Assembly (NCBI GenBank): GCA_021780095.1
Contig: JAJXZK010000376.1
Location: 1 to 12,999 of the forward strand
Direction of reading: 5' to 3'
Source of the DNA: Acidobacteriota bacterium
GTDB taxonomy: Bacteria; Acidobacteriota; Terriglobia; Terriglobales; Acidobacteriaceae
Length of the DNA: 12,999 nucleotides
Shown: positions 6,647-12,999 of the stretch, one piece after another
Position numbering within the stretch: position 1 is the stretch's first letter
Layout of the letters: each line of letters opens with the position of its first letter
Program-made: the position numbers and the translations under genes
Notes under the pieces: generated by a model
The model's database searches: none
What the model was told of the DNA's origin: nothing
Seen by the model: the letters and a program-made list of their open reading frames with translations, nothing else

Positions 6647-6753
6647 GCTGCCAGAGCCATGACTCTTATTTGTCCCTCCCTTGCAGCGCGAAGAATACCC
6701 ACGGCACGCACCTAGCGGGCCCACCGAATACGCTGAGAGAAGGGGTTCTGCTA

Positions 6754-7809
6754 ATGAAAACGATTCGCTTCCCGGACGGCCAGCCGGCGCTGGAGATCCA
6801 GACTTTTCATGACGTCGCCCGCGCGCTAACGTCGTCTGTCGATCTGACCGGCATATTGAATGGCATTATGCAACAGATGACACGGTTCTTCAGCCCGGAA
6901 GCCTGGTCGTTGCTCATCGTGGACGAGAAGAATCACCAACTCTATTACGGCGTCATCTCCGGCGGCCAAACCGAAAAACTGCGCCACAAGCGCATCCCAC
7001 TGGGGCATGGAATTCCAGGCTGGGTGGCCCTGCACGGCGAACCGATGATCCTGGCCACCGTCCCCGAAGATCACGATTTAGCCGACGAACTACCGGAGAA
7101 CAGCACCCGGGTTGAGTCCATCATCTGTCTGCCATTGCGGGTGCGAAACCGCACCTACGGCGTGCTGCAACTGGTAAATTGCCACCCGGAGAACATGGAT
7201 AATCACGAGATATTTTTTCTCCATGCTCTCTGCGACTACGCAGCCATCGCCGTGCAAAATGCGCGAGCCTTCGAACAAATCCAGCAGTTGACCATCACGG
7301 ATGACTGCACGGGACTCTTCAACGCCCGCCACCTCTATGATCGACTGGAACATTCTCTGGAGCGCAGCCGGCGCAGCGGTAAGCCGGTCAGCTTGATCTT
7401 CTTCGATCTCGACCATTTCAAGATGGTCAATGACACCTACGGCCATTTGAAAGGCAGCAAGCTGTTGGCGGAAATCGGCGATATGGTGCAAGGCAGCCTT
7501 GGGCTCATTGAAACCGCATATCGCTACGGCGGCGATGAATTTGTGGTGCTGATGCCGCATCAATCCAAACAGCGCGCATTGGACCTGGCGAACCGGCTGA
7601 TGGAAAAGCTGCGGACGACCACGTTTCTGCCGGAGTCGGGGTTAAATCTGCGTATCCTCGCCAGCTTCGGAGTATCAAGCTTTCCCGAGGATGGTTTGGA
7701 TATTCATGCCGTCATCCGAGCCGCGGACGCAGCCATGTACTACGTGAAAAACACGACCCGCAATGGAGTCGCCGCTGCGGGCCAGTTCACTACCGCCCGA
7801 AACGATTGA
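6754..7809 (+). CDS. GAF-GGDEF diguanylate cyclase
   Basis: A 351-residue soluble protein that should make cyclic di-GMP from two GTP. A GAF sensory domain spans about residues 16-175, with the typical WSLLIVDEKNHQLYYGV and LPLRVRNRTYGVLQLVN strands. It is joined by a helix (AFEQIQQLTITDDCTGLFNARH) to a GGDEF domain (about 182-345). The active-site signature is intact, RYGGDEF with GGDEF at 259-263, and FFDLDHFKMVNDTYGH (216-231) supplies the metal and guanine contacts. The inhibitory RxxD site five residues before GGDEF is replaced by GLIE (250-253), so product feedback through the I-site is not expected. There are no membrane segments. The ATG at 6754 has AAGGGG 9 nt upstream; the open frame extends further up (6670) without domain support. 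The GAF ligand is unknown. Confidence 0.92.
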   Translation: MKTIRFPDGQPALEIQTFHDVARALTSSVDLTGILNGIMQQMTRFFSPEAWSLLIVDEKNHQLYYGVISGGQTEKLRHKRIPLGHGIPGWVALHGEPMILATVPEDHDLADELPENSTRVESIICLPLRVRNRTYGVLQLVNCHPENMDNHEIFFLHALCDYAAIAVQNARAFEQIQQLTITDDCTGLFNARHLYDRLEHSLERSRRSGKPVSLIFFDLDHFKMVNDTYGHLKGSKLLAEIGDMVQGSLGLIETAYRYGGDEFVVLMPHQSKQRALDLANRLMEKLRTTTFLPESGLNLRILASFGVSSFPEDGLDIHAVIRAADAAMYYVKNTTRNGVAAAGQFTTARND

Positions 7810-7823
7810 AATCGGAGCAAAAC

Positions 7824-7848
7824 CTGGCGTACCTTCGCCTGACGCCAG
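7824..7848. terminator. Hairpin between convergent genes
   Basis: CTGGCGT (7824-7830) and ACGCCAG (7842-7848) are perfect 7-bp inverted repeats with an 11-nt loop, extendable by AAC/GTT if one C bulges. It lies in the 56-bp space between the stops of the diguanylate cyclase and the DUF4097 gene, the expected place for a bidirectional terminator. Short A and T tracts are weak, so efficiency is uncertain. Confidence 0.5.
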
Positions 7849-7865
7849 TTCACGCACAGTTGCCT

Positions 7866-9338
7866 TTAGTCGCCGCTGTCGGCGCCAGTCTTGCGCAGGT
7901 GGATATCGCCTTTTTCGGTGACGATTTGTAACAAGGGGCCGCCTCCACCCACCTCGCCTGAGGCTGTCGCGCGATCATTCGCTGACGATTGAGACAGCTT
8001 GAAGTCTGAATTGATTTCGCCATCTTCGGCGACGCCCTGCACGGAAAACTTGGCTTTCCCCGAGACCGTGAGGTCAACAGAGCCGTTGCGGTTTGCAATT
8101 TCCATGGCGGCGACCGGTTCGACCGCACTGACGGCGATGCTACCGTCTGAATTCTTCACTGTGACCGGGCCCTGGATATGTTTGAGCGAAATGTCCATGG
8201 CACGGGTGCTGACGAGAATGGGTCCGAGCGAATTTTCCATCGTCAGGTCGCCATCGCTCAAAGAGACCGTACCGTCCAGCCGGGACGCCTGAATCTCCGT
8301 GCGGCTGGAGTGCAGGTGCACCGTTCCCAGCAGATGATCCAAATGCACATTTCCGAAAAAGTCGCCGGTCAAGGTGGATGACCCCGTGACTCGCGACAGC
8401 GAAACATCATTCATATGCCCGCTGATCACCAAGTTTCCCTGCAGGTCGCGGCCGGTGAAATCACCTTGATGCATCGCCACCATGGAGGCACCTACGATAC
8501 TCGTCAGTTCCACATCGCCCTGGTTGGAGTTGACGGAGACCGATGCCTTGCGTCCACTGATGGTGACATCGCCATGATCGACCTTTACCTGCGCCGGGGC
8601 TGCCGCCGGCAATGCGATCGTTAAATCGGCCACATGACTGTTATCGGACGGCATATGCACGGTGACGATGGCACCTGCCGATGTAATTAACGGCTCCAGC
8701 CCGTCCAGTTCCCGTTGTGCCTCGCGGTCGGAACTGCTGTACACCGTTTTATCGACCGTCAAATGCATTTGGTCGTCACTACTCGCGGTCAGAATCACAT
8801 CGCCGTGCCCGTTTTGAATGACCACGCTGGCATCGGGCGGAAGGGGGTGCGCAATTTGCTCCTTGGCCTGATGCTTGTTGCCAAACATCTCGGCAAGATT
8901 CACGTTGTCGCCCAGCTGCAACTGATCCCCAACAGACTGCCAATTGACGTGGTTATGCGCGGCAATAATCCCAGCCAGCACCAGCAGCAGAACCAGAAAA
9001 ACCACACCGCCGCCCAGCCGAACCCGCGACTGGCCAGCCAGCAAAAGCGATTCCACCCCCAATAGGACACCCGCGCCAATCAAGAGCAGCGGCCACCAAT
9101 GCCCGTACCAATGCCAGAAGTAGTCGGCATTGATTCGGTGCATCGTCATCAGCAACGCCAGCACGCCAATGGCGATCAGGATCAGCGGGCCAAGAATCGA
9201 TCGGTGCGCCGCTCCGCGAAGCGAAGCGCGATACGCTGCCCGCTGCATTCGCATCTGCATCTTCCACTGGGCGCGCTGCGCTTTCATCTGGGCGCGCGAC
9301 GGCGGATATGGCGGCGGTGTTTGTGGAGGCATGCCCAT
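7866..9338 (-). CDS. Membrane-anchored DUF4097-type beta-repeat protein with LiaI/LiaF-like helices
   Basis: Last gene of the sigma-factor operon, about 490 residues. A Pro-rich and basic N-terminal tail (residues 1-46, with MKAQRAQWKMQMRMQRAAYR) precedes membrane helices at about 47-67, 80-101 and 108-128. The middle one carries HWWPLLLIGAGVLLG, the signature also seen in the two preceding proteins. The remainder (about 165-490) is a long repeat of short beta strands with NGHGDVILTA, DHGDVTISG, NQGDVELTS, MHQGDF, SDGDLTMEN and NRNGSVDLTV units. That is the G-D-V/I/L pattern of DUF4097 (putative adhesin-like beta-solenoid), presumably periplasmic. The chosen ATG at 9338 follows the upstream stop by 4 nt and has AGAAGG 11 nt before it; a longer frame up to 9545 lies inside the upstream gene. 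Function unknown; by analogy with LiaF-type proteins, envelope stress sensing is a reasonable hypothesis. Confidence 0.8.
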   Translation of the reverse strand: MGMPPQTPPPYPPSRAQMKAQRAQWKMQMRMQRAAYRASLRGAAHRSILGPLILIAIGVLALLMTMHRINADYFWHWYGHWWPLLLIGAGVLLGVESLLLAGQSRVRLGGGVVFLVLLLVLAGIIAAHNHVNWQSVGDQLQLGDNVNLAEMFGNKHQAKEQIAHPLPPDASVVIQNGHGDVILTASSDDQMHLTVDKTVYSSSDREAQRELDGLEPLITSAGAIVTVHMPSDNSHVADLTIALPAAAPAQVKVDHGDVTISGRKASVSVNSNQGDVELTSIVGASMVAMHQGDFTGRDLQGNLVISGHMNDVSLSRVTGSSTLTGDFFGNVHLDHLLGTVHLHSSRTEIQASRLDGTVSLSDGDLTMENSLGPILVSTRAMDISLKHIQGPVTVKNSDGSIAVSAVEPVAAMEIANRNGSVDLTVSGKAKFSVQGVAEDGEINSDFKLSQSSANDRATASGEVGGGGPLLQIVTEKGDIHLRKTGADSGD

Positions 9339-9342
9339 GCAG

Positions 9343-9699
9343 CTACCGGCCTTCTCTGCCGGGATCATCCGGCGTTGGCGGCTGCGTTTGGATAAACGGA
9401 CCTGAGCCAACGTTAGAAGGAGGCGCGGGCCAGGACGTCGATCCGGCAATGCCGCCCAACGGCTGGCTGGAATTGTAGGCGCCCGTGCTGGCTGCATACT
9501 GCTGCTCTGCTTGACGGGCGCGAATGTCAGCCGCCCACACCGCACGCTCCAGAATCATCAACAAGCCCAGGACAATCAGAATCAATGGCCAACTGGTATC
9601 CCAATGCAGAATATTCCACTGGTTCAGCAACGCCAGCACGCCGATCAAAATCACAATTACCGCACCGCGCAAACGGCGAATTTGATACCAACGATTCAT
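9343..9699 (-). CDS. Small LiaI/LiaF-like (DUF5668-type) membrane protein
   Basis: A 118-residue protein with two hydrophobic helices (about 11-30 and 36-51) bearing VIVILIGVLALLNQWNILHW and then SWPLILIVLGLLMILERAVW. This is the short two-helix module seen in LiaI/LiaF-like transmembrane domains. The tail (52-118) is polar and Pro/Ser/Gly-rich, and ends PPTPDDPGREGR. GGGAGGTG just before the ATG gives a strong ribosome site, and the ATG overlaps the preceding stop as ATGA, so it is probably translationally coupled. It likely works with its neighbours in the inner membrane. No enzyme motif is visible and its function is unknown. Confidence 0.78.
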   Translation of the reverse strand: MNRWYQIRRLRGAVIVILIGVLALLNQWNILHWDTSWPLILIVLGLLMILERAVWAADIRARQAEQQYAASTGAYNSSQPLGGIAGSTSWPAPPSNVGSGPFIQTQPPTPDDPGREGR

Positions 9700-10682
9700 C
9701 TTGCACCTCCCACAGGCGGCTTTTGGCTACGACAAATCACCATCCACACGCCGATACCAATCAACAGAATCGGCCACCCTCGATTGATCCAGTGCTCGCT
9801 GAGAATGCCGAGGTTGCCCAGCAAAAACGCCACGCCCAGAACAATCAAAACGACGGCACCCGTATGAATTCCACGATTGGGTCCGAGTGGCCCGGTGGAA
9901 CAAAACGGATTCATTGGGCCCGCTGGGCTTGGCGGCGTTGGCGTGTAGGGCGGCACGTACGGCGGAACATATTCCGACGCGGGAGCGAAGCCGGAGAGTG
10001 GCCCTACACTTCCGACCGGCGGGACTCCTGTCGGTGCGGGATTTGGGGGCTGATCGGCCGCATTCGGAGAAGCGGTGCGGCCAGCCCAGGGATTTGTCGG
10101 CGGAGCGGGTCTGACGCCGAACCAGTGTGCAATATCGTTTAACCCAAGCGGGTTGGGCAGCGGGAGGCCGTCGCGGCGCGCAATGGCGGTCTGATAGGCG
10201 TCAAAAATCTGATAGAAAACCCAGCCCATGACGACCACACCCAGTGCGCTGTTGTAATGGGAAAAGTCGACCAACAGCGCAAAAATCACCACATGCGCCA
10301 GCGCCTTAGCGAACTGGCCGTTGTACATCGCTCCCACACCCGGGATCCATCCCAGAACAAAAGCAAGCCATGGCGTTGTGCCCCAACTGGGCGGCACGTT
10401 GCCGACAGAATTGGGAGCGCTGGAAATGTATTGGTAGCCGGGACCGGCGGTGTACTCATTTCCCTTTCCATCCGAGACGTCGATGCCGTCTGGGGTTTGG
10501 ACAAATTTTGCCCCGGCCCCCACATTGCTCGCCGAAGGCCGAGCCGCGCCTATCCGAGCCGCCAGGCAGGGCTCACAGCTTACGATGTTGTTCACCTTAT
10601 GAACACATTGATCGCACAACGGCTTTCCGCAGAACTGGCAGTAAGCTGCAACCGGTATGTCGGGATGATTTGCACAATTCAT
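9696..10682 (-). CDS. B-box zinc-finger membrane protein with LiaI/LiaF-like C-terminus
   Basis: A 328-residue protein in three parts. Residues 3-39 form a B-box-type zinc finger with C3, H6, C15, C18, C23, C26, C36 and C39 as candidate ligands (CANHPD, CQFCGKPLCDQC, CEPC). Residues about 101-168 are a helical membrane region, WLAFVLGWIPGVGAMYNGQF followed by two helices. A Pro-rich linker (190-262, with EYVPPYVPPYTPTPP) leads to a C-terminal pair of helices (274-318) ending RGWPILLIGIGVWMVI, the module shared with the next two genes. The start at 10682 has AAAGGA 8 nt upstream and overlaps the anti-sigma stop as ATGA. The zinc finger should sit in the cytoplasm and could contact the sigma or anti-sigma factor. 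That link is inference from gene order. Confidence 0.82.
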   Translation of the reverse strand: MNCANHPDIPVAAYCQFCGKPLCDQCVHKVNNIVSCEPCLAARIGAARPSASNVGAGAKFVQTPDGIDVSDGKGNEYTAGPGYQYISSAPNSVGNVPPSWGTTPWLAFVLGWIPGVGAMYNGQFAKALAHVVIFALLVDFSHYNSALGVVVMGWVFYQIFDAYQTAIARRDGLPLPNPLGLNDIAHWFGVRPAPPTNPWAGRTASPNAADQPPNPAPTGVPPVGSVGPLSGFAPASEYVPPYVPPYTPTPPSPAGPMNPFCSTGPLGPNRGIHTGAVVLIVLGVAFLLGNLGILSEHWINRGWPILLIGIGVWMVICRSQKPPVGGAR

Positions 10683-11824
10683 GCCGAGTTCCTTTCTGAC
10701 ATACAAAAACGACCCAACGGAGACAAGTGTGACGAAGCCTGCGGGGCAGGCCGGCAGACAGATTCAGAGAGCACTGTAGACATCAACTTTGGGTGGCCGC
10801 CCTCAACGGCATTCAAGCCGGACAGCGACGGTACGGTCATGGATGCGTCGATGACCGGGCCAGTGAAAATGGGTGCGGGTTCAACTGGAGCGGAGCGGTA
10901 CCGCTGCGCATTTTGATCCTTGACCGGCGTAACCTCCATCCGTTCTCGATGCACTCCATTGCGATCGGTTTGATCGTTTCGGTCGCTGTGATGGCCGTTG
11001 CCATCTCTTTCGGATCCCTGCTTGCCCTGAGGATAGCTGGTCTTTTCCTGCACTGGCGCAGAGTCGGCAGCCTGACGCAGTTGATGAACGCGAGACTCCA
11101 CTTCATACACGATACGAAGATTCTCATAATAATGCACGACGCGTGCATTGGCCTGCGCATATTGGCGGGTGACCGCCCGACGCATTGCCTGCGGCTCCAA
11201 ATCGGCAACATGAAAACTGGTGAGCTTGACCCCAACCATGTTCAATGTGAGCGAAATAGAAAAGAAGGCCATGGCAGCCACCAGTGCTATGCGCGGCTCA
11301 AAGACCGTTTTCCGCAGTAACACCACGGAAGGACGCTGCCAGACCGGGGAGGACGCCGCAGTCGGAATCCCTTCATAACCCAGAGCTCCGTTGTCGCCGA
11401 CTGTCTCGCCCGGGATGGGCGCCGTTTCGGAATCCGGGAAAGAATACCCCGGCAAGCTATACCGGTCTGTGGCACGCGTATCGGTTTCCGCAGGAATCTT
11501 CGGCGACGACCACCGCGCATGGGATGTCTCCGATCCGCCCGCCGTCCTAGCCAGAATCTTTGCAACCAGATCCCCCGGGGGAACCAAGGGTTCCAGTTTC
11601 AGCATCAGCAGCCACTCGCGGCCCTTGCGCGCCTGGGAGATTTTTTCGCGGCAGGACGCACATTCGCTGGTATGGGCACGAACCTTCTCGGCCACCGTCA
11701 AGGCCAATGTGCCCTCGGCAGCCTCAACCCACAACAACTCAACCGCGGCGCAGTCAAGCTTGTCCGATGGGACGTTCGCCGATTTTTTAGCCGGCTTGTC
11801 TCCAAATTCGCCGTGGTCCTTCAT
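10679..11824 (-). CDS. Zinc-type (ZAS) anti-sigma factor, single-pass membrane protein
   Basis: A 381-residue protein encoded directly after the sigma gene; its ATG follows the sigma TAA with no gap. The N-terminal anti-sigma domain (about 22-80) has the H-x3-C-x2-C motif HTSECASC (H51, C55, C58), with C25 a possible fourth zinc ligand, in the helical arrangement of zf-HC2 anti-sigma domains. A disordered linker (about 95-165) leads to one membrane helix (178-200, IALVAAMAFFSISLTLNMVG). A charged helical stretch follows (205-255, YAQANARVVHYYENLRIVYE), then a long low-complexity polar C-terminus of about 120 residues. The expected role is to hold the adjacent sigma factor inactive at the membrane until an envelope signal arrives. 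It is larger than typical ZAS proteins. The C-terminal region is unrecognised. Confidence 0.82.
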   Translation of the reverse strand: MKDHGEFGDKPAKKSANVPSDKLDCAAVELLWVEAAEGTLALTVAEKVRAHTSECASCREKISQARKGREWLLMLKLEPLVPPGDLVAKILARTAGGSETSHARWSSPKIPAETDTRATDRYSLPGYSFPDSETAPIPGETVGDNGALGYEGIPTAASSPVWQRPSVVLLRKTVFEPRIALVAAMAFFSISLTLNMVGVKLTSFHVADLEPQAMRRAVTRQYAQANARVVHYYENLRIVYEVESRVHQLRQAADSAPVQEKTSYPQGKQGSERDGNGHHSDRNDQTDRNGVHRERMEVTPVKDQNAQRYRSAPVEPAPIFTGPVIDASMTVPSLSGLNAVEGGHPKLMSTVLSESVCRPAPQASSHLSPLGRFCMSERNSA

Positions 11825-12439
11825 TTACATCACCTGCCTTTTAGTACGTTCCAACAGCCTTGCCAGTTCCATTCGTCCGCGACTGATACGCGACTTTACA
11901 GTACCTTCTGGAATGCGCAAGACTTCGGCAATTTCCTTGTAGTCCATATCCTTTAGATCGCGCAGAATCACAGCTTCCCGCAATTCCGGGGACACCTGCA
12001 GCAGGGCTTGCTGGACCAGCGCCTGCAACTCGCGATCCATGCAGTTTTTGAGCGGGTCGGCTTGCTGCGTGTTGAGGTTTTCCGCCGGTGAGGCTGAGGC
12101 GCCTTCCGAGTCCTCCCACCCTGTGTCCAGCGAATGGGTCGTCTGTTCAGCGCGGGTGCGGCGGAAGTGGTCCACCAGCAGGTTCCGGGTCAGCGTCGTC
12201 AGCCAGGTGGGGAAACTGCCGCGCTCGACATCAAATGTTTTCAGGTTGCGATAGACCTTCAGAAATACATCCTGGGTCAGATCTTCCGCATCGCCGGCCG
12301 ATCCCGTGAAGCGATAACAGAGCCCATAAACACGACGGTGCTGTGTCTCAACGATCTGCTGCCAGGCATGGCCATCTCCTTGCAAGCAACGTCGTACGAG
12401 TGCGTTGGTCTCTTCCACGGAGTCGGAATTTGCGGGCAT
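11825..12439 (-). CDS. ECF RNA polymerase sigma factor (RpoE-like)
   Basis: A 204-residue sigma-70 family protein of the extracytoplasmic-function class. Region 2 covers about 24-93, with AEDLTQDVFLKVYRNLKTFD for core binding and -10 recognition and GSFPTWLTTLTRNLLVDHFRR at its end. A variable linker rich in Ser and Glu (95-130) follows. Region 4 (about 137-194) has LREAVILRDLKDMDYKEIAE and the -35 recognition helix IPEGTVKSRISRGRMEL. The chosen ATG at 12439 gives a start (MPANSDSVEETNALV) of normal family length; the open frame extends 50 residues further without homology. The ribosome site is weak (CTAGG). It heads the five-gene operon and is followed at once by its presumed anti-sigma factor. 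An ECF-type promoter about 134 bp upstream suggests autoregulation. Confidence 0.93.
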   Translation of the reverse strand: MPANSDSVEETNALVRRCLQGDGHAWQQIVETQHRRVYGLCYRFTGSAGDAEDLTQDVFLKVYRNLKTFDVERGSFPTWLTTLTRNLLVDHFRRTRAEQTTHSLDTGWEDSEGASASPAENLNTQQADPLKNCMDRELQALVQQALLQVSPELREAVILRDLKDMDYKEIAEVLRIPEGTVKSRISRGRMELARLLERTKRQVM

Positions 12440-12481
12440 CCGCTGCCTAGGTTCAGATATCCCCTTTGAAGAAGGGTTTGT

Positions 12482-12496
12482 AGTGTGGCCCACACT
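12482..12496. promoter_or_regulatory. 15-bp palindrome upstream of the sigma gene
   Basis: AGTGTGG (12482-12488), a central C, and CCACACT (12490-12496) form perfect 7-bp arms. It lies about 43 bp before the sigma start codon, within the presumed leader, and could be an operator or an RNA hairpin. No known binding site is recognised. Confidence 0.4.
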
Positions 12497-12540
12497 GCCG
12501 CGACGATCCCGCAGGTCAAATCGCGAGATGCTGCTGCCCG

Positions 12541-12568
12541 GGTATGGTAAGGCCGACAATCCCATACC
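12541..12568. repeat. Inverted repeat at the presumed transcription start of the sigma operon
   Basis: GGTATGG (12541-12547) and CCATACC (12562-12568) are perfect 7-bp inverted repeats with a 14-nt spacer. They fall just downstream of the ECF-type promoter on the minus strand. There is no T-run, so an operator or 5' hairpin is likelier than a terminator for glgC. Confidence 0.4.
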
Positions 12569-12572
12569 AGAG

Positions 12573-12600
12573 GATACGCGGACTCCCACGCTTCGGTTCC
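12573..12600 (-). promoter_or_regulatory. ECF-type promoter of the sigma operon
   Basis: On the minus strand GGAACC (12600-12595), a 16-nt spacer and CGTATC (12578-12573) match the general ECF pattern (GGAAC, 16-17 nt, CGT). Transcription would start near 12566 and give a leader of about 127 nt. This is the expected arrangement for a sigma factor that activates its own operon. Confidence 0.45.
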
Positions 12601-12661
12601 CTCACATTGTACGGAAACCATGGCCACTGGGCGACAGGATTTTTGTTACAGGGCGGCTGGA

Positions 12662-12999
12662 CTACATGTCGTGGGGCATATAGTCGGAGGCGACCGGGTT
12701 TTCGTACAGCGAATAGTCTCGGCTGACAACCGTAATGCCGCTTTCTGTCACCAGGTAGCTCTTGCGGTCCTCATTCGCGTCGTAGCCAATCACCGTTCCT
12801 TCCGGAATCTGAACGTCGCGATCGATGATGGCGCGCCGAATGCGACAATGGCGTCCAATCCTGACATGGGAAAAAAGAATGCTCGAGTCCACTTCCCCAT
12901 AGGAGTTTACGCGGACATCGTGCGACAAAACACTGTTGCGCACGGTGGCGCCGGAAACGATGCAGCCCGCAGAAATGACGGTATTGATAGCCATGCCGG
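12662..12999 (-). CDS. glgC: Glucose-1-phosphate adenylyltransferase, C-terminal fragment
   Basis: The last ~112 residues of ADP-glucose pyrophosphorylase, which makes the ADP-glucose donor for glycogen synthesis; the catalytic N-terminal domain lies beyond the right edge. The visible part is the C-terminal left-handed beta-helix domain: hexapeptide-like repeats in VISAGCIVSGATVRNSVLSH and ILFSHVRIGRHCRIRRAIID, then the GlgC hallmark RDVQIPEGTVIGYDANEDRK and the final TESGITVVSRD. The protein ends NPVASDYMPHDM. The gene runs in the same direction as the sigma operon, but the 222-bp gap with its own promoter signals argues for separate transcription. I see no clear intrinsic terminator after its TAG. 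Confidence 0.9.
   Translation of the reverse strand, partial: GMAINTVISAGCIVSGATVRNSVLSHDVRVNSYGEVDSSILFSHVRIGRHCRIRRAIIDRDVQIPEGTVIGYDANEDRKSYLVTESGITVVSRDYSLYENPVASDYMPHDM

Noticed and set aside
6659..6715. 18-codon upstream ORF before the diguanylate cyclase
   Set aside because: It has no ribosome site and an unremarkable sequence; chance ORFs of this size are common.
9339..9545. 69-codon N-terminal extension of the DUF4097 protein
   Set aside because: It overlaps the preceding small membrane protein gene out of frame and lacks a ribosome site; the ATG at 9338 fits the operon spacing.
10257..10916. 219-codon plus-strand ORF
   Set aside because: It is antisense to the B-box and anti-sigma genes, whose frames carry clear zinc-ligand and membrane motifs; the translation has no recognisable features.
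11391..11942. 183-codon plus-strand ORF
   Set aside because: It crosses the anti-sigma/sigma junction on the opposite strand and is explained as a shadow of those two genes.
12440..12589. 50-codon N-terminal extension of the sigma factor
   Set aside because: It has no sigma homology and would run through the presumed promoter, dyads and leader.
12601..12661. Intrinsic terminator for glgC
   Set aside because: I found no GC-rich stem followed by a T-run on the minus strand after the glgC stop.

Overview
The window reads as a chromosomal segment of a free-living, moderately GC-rich Gram-negative heterotroph, most likely an acidobacterium (Acidobacteriota, Terriglobia-like). This is inferred from the gene mix and from the feel of the protein sequences: an ECF sigma operon with DUF4097 and LiaI/LiaF-like membrane proteins, split etfB/etfA, and MoaA. 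No 16S or other marker is present, so the phylum is an inference and not something the sequence shows.

Left part (1-2128): the 5' end of an ABC-F ATPase on the minus strand runs off the left edge. It is divergent from a plus-strand pair, a PfkB-type 2-keto-3-deoxygluconate kinase and a KDPG/KHG aldolase. Together the pair performs the last two steps of an Entner-Doudoroff-type or uronate breakdown route: KDG to KDPG, then to pyruvate and glyceraldehyde-3-phosphate.

Middle left (2129-5228): a compound palindrome precedes etfB. It is followed by a small two-helix membrane protein and then etfA, an electron-transfer flavoprotein locus interrupted by a membrane protein gene. The gap before etfA holds a ~106-bp element with 13-bp near-perfect terminal inverted repeats and a strong internal hairpin (MITE/REP-like). 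A YcxB-like two-helix membrane protein follows; its transcript may be leaderless.

Middle (5229-7809): a structured leader resembling a molybdenum-cofactor (Moco) riboswitch precedes moaA, followed by a GAF-GGDEF diguanylate cyclase with its own promoter. A hairpin separates this from the convergent minus-strand operon.

Right part (7866-12600, minus strand): a compact five-gene operon encodes an ECF sigma factor, a zinc-type anti-sigma factor, a B-box zinc-finger multi-pass membrane protein, a small LiaI/LiaF-like membrane protein and a large membrane-anchored DUF4097 beta-repeat protein. Junctions are 0 nt, two ATGA overlaps and a 4-nt gap, so the genes are probably translationally coupled. 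The last three proteins each carry a similar C-terminal-type membrane module with a W-P-(I/L)-L-L-I-G signature. This is the most likely poorly described system here: an envelope-sensing or envelope-stress module whose sigma promoter looks autoregulated (GGAACC-N16-CGTATC). The 3' end of glgC (ADP-glucose pyrophosphorylase) occupies the right edge. No tRNA, rRNA, CRISPR array or transposase gene was found.
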